Positions 53,937 to 63,157 of a stretch of 64,000 bases of DNA are shown one piece after another; the first letter of the stretch is position 1; each line of letters starts with the position of its first letter. Source of the stretch: Oenococcus sp. UCMA 16435 (GTDB lineage Bacteria; Bacillota; Bacilli; Lactobacillales; Lactobacillaceae). The position numbers were made by a program, and so were the translations under genes. The notes under the pieces are model-generated. The model saw only the letters and a program-made list of their open reading frames with translations, was not told where the DNA came from and ran no database searches. The stretch lies in NCBI GenBank assembly GCA_004010835.2, contig CP030868.2:1798001-1862000 (forward strand). Reading direction: 5' to 3'.

Positions 53937-54860
53937 TTATTTCATACTTTCTGCATACTTATTTTTAATATAATCTGCTGAGATTTGCAGTTTTTTTGAT
54001 TCTTCTTCAGTTAAATTAAGGTGTAGCTGTTCAGCGATACCATCACGACCGACAATTGCTGGATACGATAAGTAGGATTGATATTCTTCTCGGTAATTCG
54101 AAACTGGCATTTCAGTCATTGAATTACTGACAATTGCTTGATACAAAGCAACTGCAGCACTAGCGATTCCGTAATTAGTGTATTTTTTAGCGTGGAAGAC
54201 TGTGTAACCGCCGATTTTGGCTTCCTTGTTAATTTCATCCAGATCCAATTTTTTATTAACCGCGATCTCGCTGATCTTTTTGCCGAGAACCCGAACCGTT
54301 GACCAGGCTGTAAACTGAGAATTTCCGTGTTCTCCGAGATTGTAGCCGACCACTGAACGCGGGTCGATCTTCAGTCTTTTAGCCACTGCTCGTTTCATCC
54401 TTGCAGAATCCAACAGAGTCCCGGTTCCAAGAACATGTTTTTTCGGCAGGCCAGTGATTTTTTGATAAATTGAAGTAATTACATCAACCGGATTTGTAAT
54501 AGCGATAATTTTTCCATTAAAAGCAGACGCTTTTATTTTTTCGGCAACGTTAACAACCGCCTTACTCGTGAAGGGCAGTTCGGCAAAACGGTCATCGTTG
54601 GCATTATCTTGAAGCTTGATATTTCCAAGAGCCGAAATAATTACATCGGTATCCTTTAATTCAGCATAATCGTTGACAAAAATATTTGTATGATAAGGCA
54701 AGTTAGCCATTGCATCCTCAAAATCAAGTGCGTCGGCTTTGACTTTTGCTTCATTAGTATCGATTAAGACCAAATCATCAGCCAAACCAGTGCTGACAAT
54801 CTGATGAGCAACCGTTGATCCAACATGGCCTAAGCCGATGATTGCAAGTTTACGTGACAT
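53937..54860 (-). CDS. L-2-hydroxyisocaproate dehydrogenase
   Basis: 307 aa of the lactate/malate dehydrogenase family. NAD loop: IGLGHVGSTVAHQI. The segments DALDFEDAMANL, ISALGNIKLQ, GTGTLLDSARM, DPRSVVGYNLGEHGNSQF (catalytic His in GEHG) and LSYPAIVGRDGI match the L-HicDH of Weissella/Lactobacillus confusus rather than true L-lactate dehydrogenase. It reduces branched 2-keto acids to L-2-hydroxy acids, re-oxidising NADH and giving flavour compounds. A GGAGGTT sequence lies just before the ATG at 54860. Stands alone, ending in a shared bidirectional terminator. Confidence 0.9.
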   Translation of the reverse strand: MSRKLAIIGLGHVGSTVAHQIVSTGLADDLVLIDTNEAKVKADALDFEDAMANLPYHTNIFVNDYAELKDTDVIISALGNIKLQDNANDDRFAELPFTSKAVVNVAEKIKASAFNGKIIAITNPVDVITSIYQKITGLPKKHVLGTGTLLDSARMKRAVAKRLKIDPRSVVGYNLGEHGNSQFTAWSTVRVLGKKISEIAVNKKLDLDEINKEAKIGGYTVFHAKKYTNYGIASAAVALYQAIVSNSMTEMPVSNYREEYQSYLSYPAIVGRDGIAEQLHLNLTEEESKKLQISADYIKNKYAESMK

Positions 54861-55048
54861 AATAACCTCCTAGTTAAATTATTCACTTTTTTTATTAAGT
54901 AGCATTAATCTAACGCTTTGTTGAACCTTTATCAAGCTTTTTTAGAATAATGTTTATTAAGCATTAATAATTTTTACTAATTGTTAATTTTGATAAAAAA
55001 ATATTATTAAAATTTTGTTTTTTCTCAAAAAATTCGTAATAAAAACTT

Positions 55049-56356
55049 GTGGAAGATATTTCTAATTATTATGGTCGGCTTGTTTTGAAATTTCGTTTTG
55101 AGAGTGTTGAGGATCAACGAATAAAAGTATTACCGTCTTTTGATAAAAATGGTCGATGTCAACGTTGCAGGCAACGGACTGTTTGCCCTTTACCGAATCA
55201 AGAATATTTTTGTACCACATGCTTAAAAATGGGTCGAAATTCGAGTTTAAACTGTTTTTGGTACGCTGAGGATATTTGTGGCGAAGAACAAAAGAGCTGT
55301 CTGGATTGGGATGGACAGCTAACCAGTCAGCAGCAGAAAGTTTCTGGCGAGATAATTGCTTCGATCAATAATAAAACTAATCGATTAATTTGGGCAGTGA
55401 CGGGCGCTGGAAAAACAGAAATGATTTTTCCGGCGATCGATCACGTAATTAAAAAGGGTGGTCGTGTTGCAGTTGTTTCTCCAAGAATTGATGTTATTTT
55501 AGAACTTGCGCCGCGTTTAAGAAAGGCTTTTTCCAAACTTGATTTGGTGCTTTTATATGGAGATACACCGGAAGAATATCATTATACAAAATTAGTTTTA
55601 GCAACGACTCATCAATTACTTAAATTTTCGCATGCCTTTGATTTATTGATTATTGATGAAGTTGATTCTTTTCCTTTTCGTGGTGATTCGATATTGGAAT
55701 CAGCTGCTTTTCGTGCAAGAAAGAAGATCGGATCGACGATCTATCTGACGGCAACACCGACAAAAAAATTAATTGATGCTTATCAAAAAAATCAGTTGAA
55801 TACTTCTTTTCTCCCGTTGAGATTTCACCAGCATCTCCTGCCTGAATTAACTTTTTCACGAGTCGGTGATTGGCGCAAGCAAATAATGAAAAATCATTTG
55901 CCAAGAAAATTGAAGATCCAAATCAAGAAATATCAAAAAAATGGTCAACGATTTTTGCTATTCGTGCCAAAAGTTAATGATTTAAAAAATACTTTAAAAG
56001 CTATTGAAAGTTTTTTTGCAATTAAGGGTCTTTTTGTTCACGCATCCGATCCCGATCGAAAAAACAAAGTTCAGCAAATGCGAGACAAAAAAATCCAATT
56101 TCTTGTTACGACAACAATTCTTGAACGTGGGGTAACTTTTCCGGGAATTGACGTAATTATTCTTGGTGCCGACAATCAAATTTTTTCGATCAATGCAATT
56201 GTTCAAATTGCCGGACGGGTTGGTCGCAATAGGGACCGTCCAAGCGGCTTGGTTTTAGCTTTGATCGAAGAGAAAACGCAAGTTTTAACACAAGCGGCTC
56301 GACAGATTCGTTTCATGAATAAAAAAGGTCTAAAACAGCTTAATAATGCTCAATAA
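55049..56356 (+). CDS. comFA: ComFA DNA-translocating helicase
   Basis: 435 aa. N-terminal four-Cys zinc finger (CQRCRQRTVC ... CTTC), Walker A in AVTGAGKTEMIF, DEAD-type box IIDEVDSFPF, motif III TATPT, and motif VI QIAGRVGRNRDRPSG. ComFA drives single-stranded DNA into the cytoplasm during transformation. The start is GTG 55049; no Shine-Dalgarno is clear, and the long T-rich leader lacks a ComX-type box that I would defend. The stop region overlaps comFC by 11 bp. Confidence 0.92.
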   Translation: MEDISNYYGRLVLKFRFESVEDQRIKVLPSFDKNGRCQRCRQRTVCPLPNQEYFCTTCLKMGRNSSLNCFWYAEDICGEEQKSCLDWDGQLTSQQQKVSGEIIASINNKTNRLIWAVTGAGKTEMIFPAIDHVIKKGGRVAVVSPRIDVILELAPRLRKAFSKLDLVLLYGDTPEEYHYTKLVLATTHQLLKFSHAFDLLIIDEVDSFPFRGDSILESAAFRARKKIGSTIYLTATPTKKLIDAYQKNQLNTSFLPLRFHQHLLPELTFSRVGDWRKQIMKNHLPRKLKIQIKKYQKNGQRFLLFVPKVNDLKNTLKAIESFFAIKGLFVHASDPDRKNKVQQMRDKKIQFLVTTTILERGVTFPGIDVIILGADNQIFSINAIVQIAGRVGRNRDRPSGLVLALIEEKTQVLTQAARQIRFMNKKGLKQLNNAQ

Positions 56357-57026
56357 TTGTTTAGTATGCGACAATTTGTTTCATGATGATCGCTGTTTTT
56401 CTGATTTAATCTGGCCAAATTTAAACGTTAATCCTTTGTGTCGAGACTGTCGTAATAAAATCGAATTACTTTCCGGCAAAAAATGTGAAGATTGTGGCCG
56501 AATTTCAGCGGCGCAAGTTTACCAGGATTGTTTATATTGGCGAAAAAAATTTGATTTCAATTTATCCAATCGTTCTTTGATTTGTTACAACGATTGGATG
56601 AAAGAATTTATGCATCAGTATAAATTCGTTGGCGATTATAGGTTACGGCTAGTTTTTTTAGAAAAATTGGCTGATAAATTTAAAAAGCAAGTTGTCAAAT
56701 CTGATTTTGTCATTCCGATTCCAATCAGTGAAAAGACATTAAAAACACGAGGATTTAATCAAGTGACAGGCCTTTTTGATTTTGCCAAAAACGAAATGGC
56801 AACTGGGATTCTTCAAGTTAAACCAAAAGAACAGGTTTCGAAATTAAATCGACATCAACGTTTGGAAAAAGAAAATTTATTTTACCTTGATGAAGTTTCC
56901 ATCAAAAATAAATCGGTACTGCTGCTTGATGATGTTTATACTACCGGAATGACTCTTCACCAGGCCGCTATGGTTTTATATAAGGCCGGGGTGAAAAAAG
57001 TTACTAGTATTACTTTGGCCCGTTAG
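56346..57026 (+). CDS. comFC: ComFC amidophosphoribosyltransferase-like protein
   Basis: 226 aa. N-terminal four-Cys zinc site (CLVC ... CRDC, CEDC), middle FVIPIPISEKTLKTRGFNQV, and the PRPP loop VLLLDDVYTTGMTL. Needed for DNA uptake with ComFA in naturally competent Firmicutes. Overlap of 11 bp with comFA means co-translation. Full length; the operon is intact here, although competence of this organism cannot be judged from two genes. Confidence 0.9.
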   Translation: MLNNCLVCDNLFHDDRCFSDLIWPNLNVNPLCRDCRNKIELLSGKKCEDCGRISAAQVYQDCLYWRKKFDFNLSNRSLICYNDWMKEFMHQYKFVGDYRLRLVFLEKLADKFKKQVVKSDFVIPIPISEKTLKTRGFNQVTGLFDFAKNEMATGILQVKPKEQVSKLNRHQRLEKENLFYLDEVSIKNKSVLLLDDVYTTGMTLHQAAMVLYKAGVKKVTSITLAR

Positions 57027-57043
57027 AATATTTATGTCTTAGT

Positions 57044-57052
57044 TGCTATAAT
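57044..57052 (+). promoter_or_regulatory. Extended -10 promoter of secA
   Basis: TGCTATAAT, extended -10 type, about 44 bp before the TTG start of secA. No -35 needed. Confidence 0.6.
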
Positions 57053-57095
57053 ATTTATCAGTGAAATTATGTCTTTTTTAGGCAGAGGAGTTAAT

Positions 57096-59462
57096 TTGGT
57101 TAATCCAGTTAAAAAGTTAATTGAAAATCCAAAACGTCAGTTGCATAGATATGAACATTTAGCTGATTTAACAGAGGCGCATGCCGATGAAATGGCTACT
57201 TTATCCGATAAGCAGTTGCAAGCTAAAACTGATGAATTTAAAAATCGTTACAAAGAAGGAGAAACACTCGACCAGCTTTTACCAGAGGCTTTCGCAGCAG
57301 TTCGCGAAGCCGATAAACGAGTTTTAGGCCTTTATCCATTTAGGGTCCAGATTATTGGTGGAGCTGTTTTGCATGGCGGTAATATTGCCGAAATGAAGAC
57401 TGGTGAAGGTAAGACCTTAACCGCAACGATGCCGGTTTATCTTAATGCTTTGCCGGGCGATGGCGTCCATGTTGTTACTGTTAATGAGTATTTGACTCAA
57501 TATCAAGCCGAAGAAATGGGGCAGGTATATAAATTTATGGGTCTCTCGATCGGCGTTAACTTAAACGACATGCCAAATGATGAAAAACGGGCCGCTTTTG
57601 CTTGTGATATTACCTATACGACTAATTCGGCTATTGGTTTTGATTATTTGCGTGATAATATGGCTCAGACCATGAAAGAAAGGGTTGTTCGTTCCTTGAA
57701 TTATGTCTTGATTGATGAGGCTGATTCTATTTTGATTGATTCGGCCCGTACACCTTTGATTATTGGTGGTTCTTCCGATAACGTGAATATGCTTTATCAA
57801 AGAGCCGATCGTTTTGTTAAGACCCTTGACGAGGGAGAAGATAAAGATTATACGGTTGATGAAGAGCAGAAGACCGCTATGCTGACTAACCAGGGAATTC
57901 ATAAGGCTGAAATTTTCTTCAATATTGATAACCTATATGATGATAAAAATGTTGCATTGGCTCATTTTATTGAAACGGCTTTACGTGCTAATTATTCCTT
58001 CTTTCGCGATAAGGATTACGTGGTTCGTGATGGCGAGGTCAAGTTAATTGACCAATTTACTGGCCGTATTTCCGAGGGAACTCGAATGTCCGACGGCCTT
58101 CATCAAGCTTTTGAGGCCAAAGAAGGAGTCGAGATCCAAGGCGAAGGTACGACTCTGGCTTCGATCACTCTGCAGAATTTCTTTAGAATGTATAAAAAAA
58201 TCTCTGGTATGACCGGAACAGCTAAAACCGAAGAGGAAGAACTAAAAGAAATTTATAACATGGAAGTTGTTCAGGTTCCGACTAACGAACCAGTCAAGCG
58301 AGTCGATGAACCGGATGTTCTGTATTTTAATTTGCGTGGCAAGTTCAATGCTGTTGTTGACGAAATTGATCAGCTTCATAAAAAAGGCCAACCGGTCTTG
58401 GTGGGAACTGTTTCGGTCGATACTTCCGAGCTTCTCTCACAGATGCTTGATAAAAAAGGTATTCAGCATAATGTTTTGAATGCCAAAAATAATGCCAGAG
58501 AAGCGGAAATTGTTGCTCAAGCCGGCCAACGCGGTGCTGTAACGATCGCAACCAACATGGCTGGGCGTGGAACTGATATTAAATTGGGTCCCGGAGTGGC
58601 TGATCTTGGTGGATTAGCCGTTATTGGAACCGAACGTCATGAGTCTCGTCGAATTGATAACCAGTTGCGTGGACGTTCCGGACGTCAGGGAGATCCTGGA
58701 TTTTCTCGTTTTTATCTAAGTTTGGAAGATGATTTAATGGTTCGCTTCGGTGCCGACCGAATTAAACAGATGATGCAGCGGATGAATCTTGACAATGATG
58801 ATTCAGTCGTTAAGAATCGGATGATTTCTCGTTCAATCGAATCGGCCCAAAAACGGGTTGAGGGGAACAATTACGATACTCGTAAGCAAGTCCTTCAATA
58901 CGATGATGTTATGCGTCAGCAACGGGAAATTATCTACGATGAAAGAACTGAAATCATGAAGTCGACTGAATCGTTAAAGAGCATTTTTTTGCCAATGGTT
59001 TATCGGACGATTGATCGGGTTGTCAACGCTCATACGACTGGTCAAGAAAAAGATTGGGACCTTTTGTCAATTGTTGATTTTGTTGATAATGCCCTAGACA
59101 ATTCCGGAGAGGTGACAGTTGTTGATTTGAACGATAAAAGTTTGAATGAGATTAAGGATTTATTATACGATTTAGCCAACCGCGAATTTTTTGCAAAGCA
59201 AGATGCGTTGTCTGATAAAGAACAAATGGTTAATTTTGAAAAAACGATTATGTTACGTGCAATCGATCAACACTGGATGCAGCATATTGATGATATGGAT
59301 CGTTTGCGTCAATCGGTCATGATTCGTTCTTATGGACAATATAATCCACTGATTGAATACCAAACAGCAGCTTTTAGTACCTACAACAAGATGATCGATG
59401 ATATCGAGTATGATACGACTCGTTTGTTTATGAAAGCTCAAATTCGTCAAAATTTGAATTAA
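57096..59462 (+). CDS. secA: Preprotein translocase ATPase SecA
   Basis: About 788 aa. Motor: Walker [15 protein letters not shown]-like [12 protein letters not shown], and [10 protein letters not shown] in motif VI. The preprotein cross-linking, scaffold and wing domains are present in order, and the C-terminal zinc tail is absent, as in many lactobacilli. I set the start at TTG 57096, five bases after AGAGGAG, because the residues that follow ([15 protein letters not shown]) align with the usual SecA N-terminus; ATG 57069 has no ribosome site. hpf, usually just upstream, is at 11.4 kb instead. Confidence 0.95.
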   Translation: MVNPVKKLIENPKRQLHRYEHLADLTEAHADEMATLSDKQLQAKTDEFKNRYKEGETLDQLLPEAFAAVREADKRVLGLYPFRVQIIGGAVLHGGNIAEMKTGEGKTLTATMPVYLNALPGDGVHVVTVNEYLTQYQAEEMGQVYKFMGLSIGVNLNDMPNDEKRAAFACDITYTTNSAIGFDYLRDNMAQTMKERVVRSLNYVLIDEADSILIDSARTPLIIGGSSDNVNMLYQRADRFVKTLDEGEDKDYTVDEEQKTAMLTNQGIHKAEIFFNIDNLYDDKNVALAHFIETALRANYSFFRDKDYVVRDGEVKLIDQFTGRISEGTRMSDGLHQAFEAKEGVEIQGEGTTLASITLQNFFRMYKKISGMTGTAKTEEEELKEIYNMEVVQVPTNEPVKRVDEPDVLYFNLRGKFNAVVDEIDQLHKKGQPVLVGTVSVDTSELLSQMLDKKGIQHNVLNAKNNAREAEIVAQAGQRGAVTIATNMAGRGTDIKLGPGVADLGGLAVIGTERHESRRIDNQLRGRSGRQGDPGFSRFYLSLEDDLMVRFGADRIKQMMQRMNLDNDDSVVKNRMISRSIESAQKRVEGNNYDTRKQVLQYDDVMRQQREIIYDERTEIMKSTESLKSIFLPMVYRTIDRVVNAHTTGQEKDWDLLSIVDFVDNALDNSGEVTVVDLNDKSLNEIKDLLYDLANREFFAKQDALSDKEQMVNFEKTIMLRAIDQHWMQHIDDMDRLRQSVMIRSYGQYNPLIEYQTAAFSTYNKMIDDIEYDTTRLFMKAQIRQNLN

Positions 59463-59475
59463 AGAAGAATAAATA

Positions 59476-59506
59476 AAAAGCGGAATTAATTTCCGTTTTT
59501 TTGTTG
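59476..59506 (+). terminator. Terminator of secA
   Basis: AAAGCGGAA/TTTCCGTTT stem with a run of T. It reaches into the end of the convergent small membrane protein gene. Confidence 0.75.
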
Positions 59507-59782
59507 ACCTGAATTCATTAATTTATATAGCTGGTAAAGAAAACTCCAGGCAAAAATCATACTTAAGATTGCACAAATCAATAAAATAATTCGATTCCCG
59601 AAAAAAATTCCGGCAATCGTAATTACTCCCAATATCAACAGAACCAAACCGTTGTAAAGAGTTATTTTTTTGATCTGCGGATAGCTTTTTGCTTCCCAGA
59701 GCAATAATTTTTTTTGTTGAGTTAATAAAAAGGATCCCAAAACCAGATCGACCCCTGCTAAGATGATTCCAATAATGTTCAT
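59486..59782 (-). CDS. Small membrane protein (98 aa)
   Basis: Three to four hydrophobic helices (1-19, about 45-62 and 66-88), short loops, polar C-terminus SGQQKNGN. The family is not recognised; similar small helical proteins of unknown function (DUF-type) are common near secA in lactic acid bacteria. ATG 59782. Convergent with secA and co-oriented with the probable 6S RNA behind it, from which it could be transcribed by read-through. Confidence 0.65.
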   Translation of the reverse strand: MNIIGIILAGVDLVLGSFLLTQQKKLLLWEAKSYPQIKKITLYNGLVLLILGVITIAGIFFGNRIILLICAILSMIFAWSFLYQLYKLMNSGQQKNGN

Positions 59783-59813
59783 AAATTAAATTCTACATTT
59801 TGCGTATAAAAAA

Positions 59814-60014
59814 AGCACCCGTCAAGCGGATGCCGACACCGATGCTGCCGTTAGCTGACTTGCAGATTTTGACCCCTGAATAAAAGGTGGGAACCAAGAT
59901 CATGCTGCGGGCGTCCAAATGAAAAGGCCTGCCTTAGACAATCACCGCTATTCCCTGGTCAATAGTTGTAAGGCAAAAACTGATAGTTAAGTCCAACGCG
60001 TACAGCCAAGTGCT
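59814..60014 (-). ncRNA. ssrS: Probable 6S RNA
   Basis: A 201-nt GC-rich noncoding segment on the minus strand. It has an extended -10 promoter (TGATATAAT, 60030-60022), a first base near 60014, complementary ends (AGCAC at the 5' end with GTGCT at the 3' end), and a terminal T-run. Size, closing stem and terminator fit 6S RNA, which imitates an open promoter and holds sigma-A RNA polymerase in stationary phase. SRP RNA was excluded because its conserved tetraloop motif is absent. The large central bubble was not modelled. Confidence 0.7.
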
Positions 60015-60084
60015 TATTCATATTATATCAGCTGTTTATTTTCATCAAGCAGCGATAACTTTTTTATTAAGATATCTCAAAAAT

Positions 60085-60723
60085 TTATTCATTCTCGATT
60101 ATTGATGGTCGGAGTTCTTCATCTATCTTTTTTGCTTTTATTTTTCCGGAAAATAAATTCCTTAGCTGTTTTTGAAAATCTTGACTGTCTTTTGATTCAA
60201 CTAGTATAACTGCTTCGACTTTTGTTTGGTAGCCAGTCTCTAGAATTGTCGCTCTTTGTTTTTCTATAAAATATTTAAGTTTGTCGATTGAAGAGTAGTC
60301 AAAAATCAATTGAAGTCGATCATACTTTACTAAAGTGACCAGTTTTGCAATTTCGATGGCTTGAGAAGCTGACTGGGAATAAGCACGAATCAAGCCACCG
60401 GCTCCCAATTTGATTCCGCCAAAGTAGCGGGTAACAGTTATTAAAACATCAACCAAATTATTTTTTGCGATCGAATCTAAAACCGGTTTTCCAGCCGTTC
60501 CAACAGGTTCACCGTTATCGGACATTCTTTGGATTTCCTGATTAAGACCAATTGTATAAGCAAAAACGATATGATTAGCATTTGGATTTTTTTGTCGGGT
60601 ACTTTCGATTAACTTTTTAGCTTCTTGTTCTTCTTTTACCGGATATATATCAGAAATAAAGCGTGACTTTTTAATTGTTAATTCTTTTACGGAATGTTGC
60701 TTTGCTGTAATCAACTGTTTCAA
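60085..60723 (-). CDS. YigZ/IMPACT family protein
   Basis: 212 aa, two domains: N-terminal UPF0029/IMPACT domain with HIVFAYTIG...MSDNGEPVGTAGKPVLD, and a C-terminal ferredoxin-like DUF1949 domain. The family occurs in all domains of life. In bacteria its role is not clear; links to translation or proteolysis are proposed. The 4-bp overlap with rarA (ATGA-type) means co-translation. The gene is complete. Confidence 0.88.
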   Translation of the reverse strand: MKQLITAKQHSVKELTIKKSRFISDIYPVKEEQEAKKLIESTRQKNPNANHIVFAYTIGLNQEIQRMSDNGEPVGTAGKPVLDSIAKNNLVDVLITVTRYFGGIKLGAGGLIRAYSQSASQAIEIAKLVTLVKYDRLQLIFDYSSIDKLKYFIEKQRATILETGYQTKVEAVILVESKDSQDFQKQLRNLFSGKIKAKKIDEELRPSIIENE

Positions 60724-62009
60724 TTTTTTAGGCCGCTCTGTTGATTTTCTTTTAATTTATTATATGTTTCGGATAAGATTTGTTCGAATTTAGAATTTCC
60801 TTTGGCAGCGAAATATCTTTTATCCTTTATCTTGTCGGGTAAATATTGTTGGGCTATCCAGTCGTTTGGATAATCGTGTGGATATAAATAATCTATTTGC
60901 TGATCTTTTGTTTTTCCCCAATTTCTTGTATTCTTCAAGTGAATTGGTACTTCACCGGTATTACCCTTTTCGATGTCGCTAATAACACTGTTGATAGCTC
61001 CATAAGCTGAGTTTGATTTTGGCGACAATGCTAATTCGATGACCGCATTGGCTAGAGGAATTCTTGCTTCCGGGAGGCCGAGTTGAAGAGCAGCGGTGAC
61101 GGCCTGGACAGTGTGTGCAGCTGCATTTGGATTAGCTAGACCGATATCTTCATAGGCAATCACTAAAAGCCTGCGAGCAGCAATTACTAAATCACCGGCT
61201 TCGAGGATTCTTCCAAGATAATAAATACCGGCATCTGCATCTGATCCACGAATTGATTTTTGAAAAGCCGAAATAACGTCGTAATGAGCATCTCCGTTTT
61301 TGTCCCCGGACATCGATTTGCGTTGAATCGTTTCTTCGATAATTGGCAGACTGATGTGAATTTCTTTATCTTTTCCATTTGCTTTGGTGGATAGAACAGC
61401 TAATTCCAAACCGTTTAAGGCGCTTCTTAAGTCGCCGTTGGTTGCAGTTGAAAGATGATTTTTTGCCTGACTATCCAATTTGATATTATAATTTCCCAAT
61501 CCATTTTCTTTATCTGATAAAGCACGATCGATTGCAGTTTTGATATCTTTTTCTGAAAGCGGTTCAACGTGAAAAATTTGTGTTCGCGATCGAATTGCGG
61601 GTGTGACTGATAAATAGGGATTTTCAGTAGTTGCACCAATTAAAATAATTCTTCCTGATTCCAAGTGGGGTAGAAGGAAATCTTGTTTTGTTTTATCCAA
61701 TCGGTGAATTTCATCGAGCAGTAAAATAACCGAACCCGACATTTTGCCTTCTTCAGCGACTTCTTGAAGTTCCTTTTTTCCATCCGTTGCAGCATTTAAG
61801 ATCCGAAATGACAATTCTGTCGAGCCGGCAATCGCTGAAGCGATTGATGTTTTTCCGGTTCCGGGTTCGCCATACAGTATCATAGAAGAAAGACGGTGAG
61901 CCTGTACCATCCGCCAAATTATTTTTCCTTTACCTATTAACTGCTGTTGGCCAACAACGTCTTCAATTTTTTTCGGCCGCATTCGATAGGCCAAAGGTTG
62001 CTTGTTCAT
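60720..62009 (-). CDS. rarA: Replication-associated recombination protein RarA (MgsA)
   Basis: 429 aa AAA+ ATPase. Walker A GEPGTGKTSIA, Walker B LLDEIHRLD, sensor 1 IGATTENPY, then the C-terminal RarA domain with DADAGIYYLGRILEAGD and the end GNTGEVPIHLKNTRNWG. It acts at stalled replication forks as a tetramer. First gene of an operon with yigZ, leftward and divergent from rpsL. Complete. ATG 62009. Confidence 0.93.
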   Translation of the reverse strand: MNKQPLAYRMRPKKIEDVVGQQQLIGKGKIIWRMVQAHRLSSMILYGEPGTGKTSIASAIAGSTELSFRILNAATDGKKELQEVAEEGKMSGSVILLLDEIHRLDKTKQDFLLPHLESGRIILIGATTENPYLSVTPAIRSRTQIFHVEPLSEKDIKTAIDRALSDKENGLGNYNIKLDSQAKNHLSTATNGDLRSALNGLELAVLSTKANGKDKEIHISLPIIEETIQRKSMSGDKNGDAHYDVISAFQKSIRGSDADAGIYYLGRILEAGDLVIAARRLLVIAYEDIGLANPNAAAHTVQAVTAALQLGLPEARIPLANAVIELALSPKSNSAYGAINSVISDIEKGNTGEVPIHLKNTRNWGKTKDQQIDYLYPHDYPNDWIAQQYLPDKIKDKRYFAAKGNSKFEQILSETYNKLKENQQSGLKN

Positions 62010-62080
62010 ACATTTATTTTAGGTTAAAGTATTCGATATTAAAAATATCTATTTTCTTGCCGGTCGGTCTTTGATTACTG

Positions 62081-62109
62081 TTGACGGTTCGCCGGGGATG
62101 TTATACACT
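62081..62109 (+). promoter_or_regulatory. Promoter of the str operon
   Basis: TTGACG (62081-62086), 17-bp spacer, TACACT (62104-62109), with an alternative -10 TATACA (62102-62107). It leaves a leader of about 130 nt before rpsL, with some imperfect hairpins that I could not match to a known ribosomal-protein regulator. Confidence 0.65.
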
Positions 62110-62244
62110 ATTTACGTGCTTTCTTGCGCTTTTGTGCGGTTAAAAGCATTTTTTAAAGTCCAATTTGGGACACGCCTGGTACTGTGGACAGGTCATAAAA
62201 AAAGCAAGAGAAACCCAGTATTATCAATTATTTAGGAGAAATAT

Positions 62245-62658
62245 ATGCCAACTATTAACCAATTAGTTCGCAAGCCTCGCAAGCCAAAGACATTCAAGTC
62301 TAAGGTTCCAGCTTTGAACTTTGGATATAATTCTATGTCCAGAAAACAAACCAACAATACCGCCCCACAAAAGCGTGGTGTTGCTACCCGTGTCGGAACA
62401 ATGACGCCTAAAAAGCCCAATTCGGCTCTTCGTAAGTACGCTCGTGTTCGTCTTTCAAACCAGTACGAAGTTACTGCTTATATTCCAGGAATTGGTCATA
62501 ATCTTCAGGAACATTCTGTTGTTTTGATCCGTGGTGGACGTGTCAAGGATCTTCCTGGTGTTCGTTACCATATCATTCGTGGTGCCCTTGATACTGCCGG
62601 AGTTGAAGGCCGTATGAATGGACGATCAAAATACGGCGCAAAGCGGCCAAAGAAGTAA
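62245..62658 (+). CDS. rpsL: Ribosomal protein S12
   Basis: 137 aa, canonical Firmicutes S12 at the decoding centre. The conserved loops [15 protein letters not shown] and [17 protein letters not shown] are intact. The Lys residues whose change gives streptomycin resistance are wild type. TAGGAGA before ATG 62245. First gene of str: rpsL-rpsG-fusA. Confidence 0.98.
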   Translation: MPTINQLVRKPRKPKTFKSKVPALNFGYNSMSRKQTNNTAPQKRGVATRVGTMTPKKPNSALRKYARVRLSNQYEVTAYIPGIGHNLQEHSVVLIRGGRVKDLPGVRYHIIRGALDTAGVEGRMNGRSKYGAKRPKK

Positions 62659-62670
62659 AGGAGTAGACCA

Positions 62671-63141
62671 ATGCCTAGAAAAGCTTATACAAAGCAACAA
62701 GAAGTGTTGCCAGACCCAATTTATAATTCAAAACTTGTTAGTCGTTTAATCAACAAGTTAATGCTTGATGGAAAACGTGGAACCGCTTCATCTATCCTCT
62801 ACAAAGCTTTCGATCGTATTCAGTCCGAGACTGGTAATGATCCGGTGGAAGTATTTCAACAAGCAATGGAAAATGTTATGCCTGTCCTTGAAGTTAAGGC
62901 TCGCCGTGTTGGAGGCTCGAACTATCAGGTTCCTATCGAGGTTCGTCCCGAGCGTCGGACGACTTTAGGCCTTCGCTGGATTGTTCAATATGCGCGTTTG
63001 CGTTCTGAACGGACAATGGAAGAGCGTCTTTCAAAAGAAATCATGGATGCAGCCAACGGCACCGGAGCTTCAGTGAAGAAACGCGACGATACTCACAAAA
63101 TGGCCGAGGCTAACCGTGCCTTTGCCCATTATCGTTGGTGA
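62671..63141 (+). CDS. rpsG: Ribosomal protein S7
   Basis: 156 aa, full-length 16S rRNA head-binding protein. Typical N-terminus [20 protein letters not shown] and the [20 protein letters not shown] helix are present; C-terminus [18 protein letters not shown] lies before the ATG. 12 bp after rpsL. Confidence 0.98.
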
Positions 63142-63157
63142 TTAAGAAGGAGATTAT

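Noticed and set aside
53937..54860. L-lactate dehydrogenase
   Set aside because: Core segments match L-2-hydroxyisocaproate dehydrogenase more closely.
59814..60014. SRP RNA (ffs)
   Set aside because: No GGAA tetraloop with the conserved internal loops; length and closing stem fit 6S RNA better.
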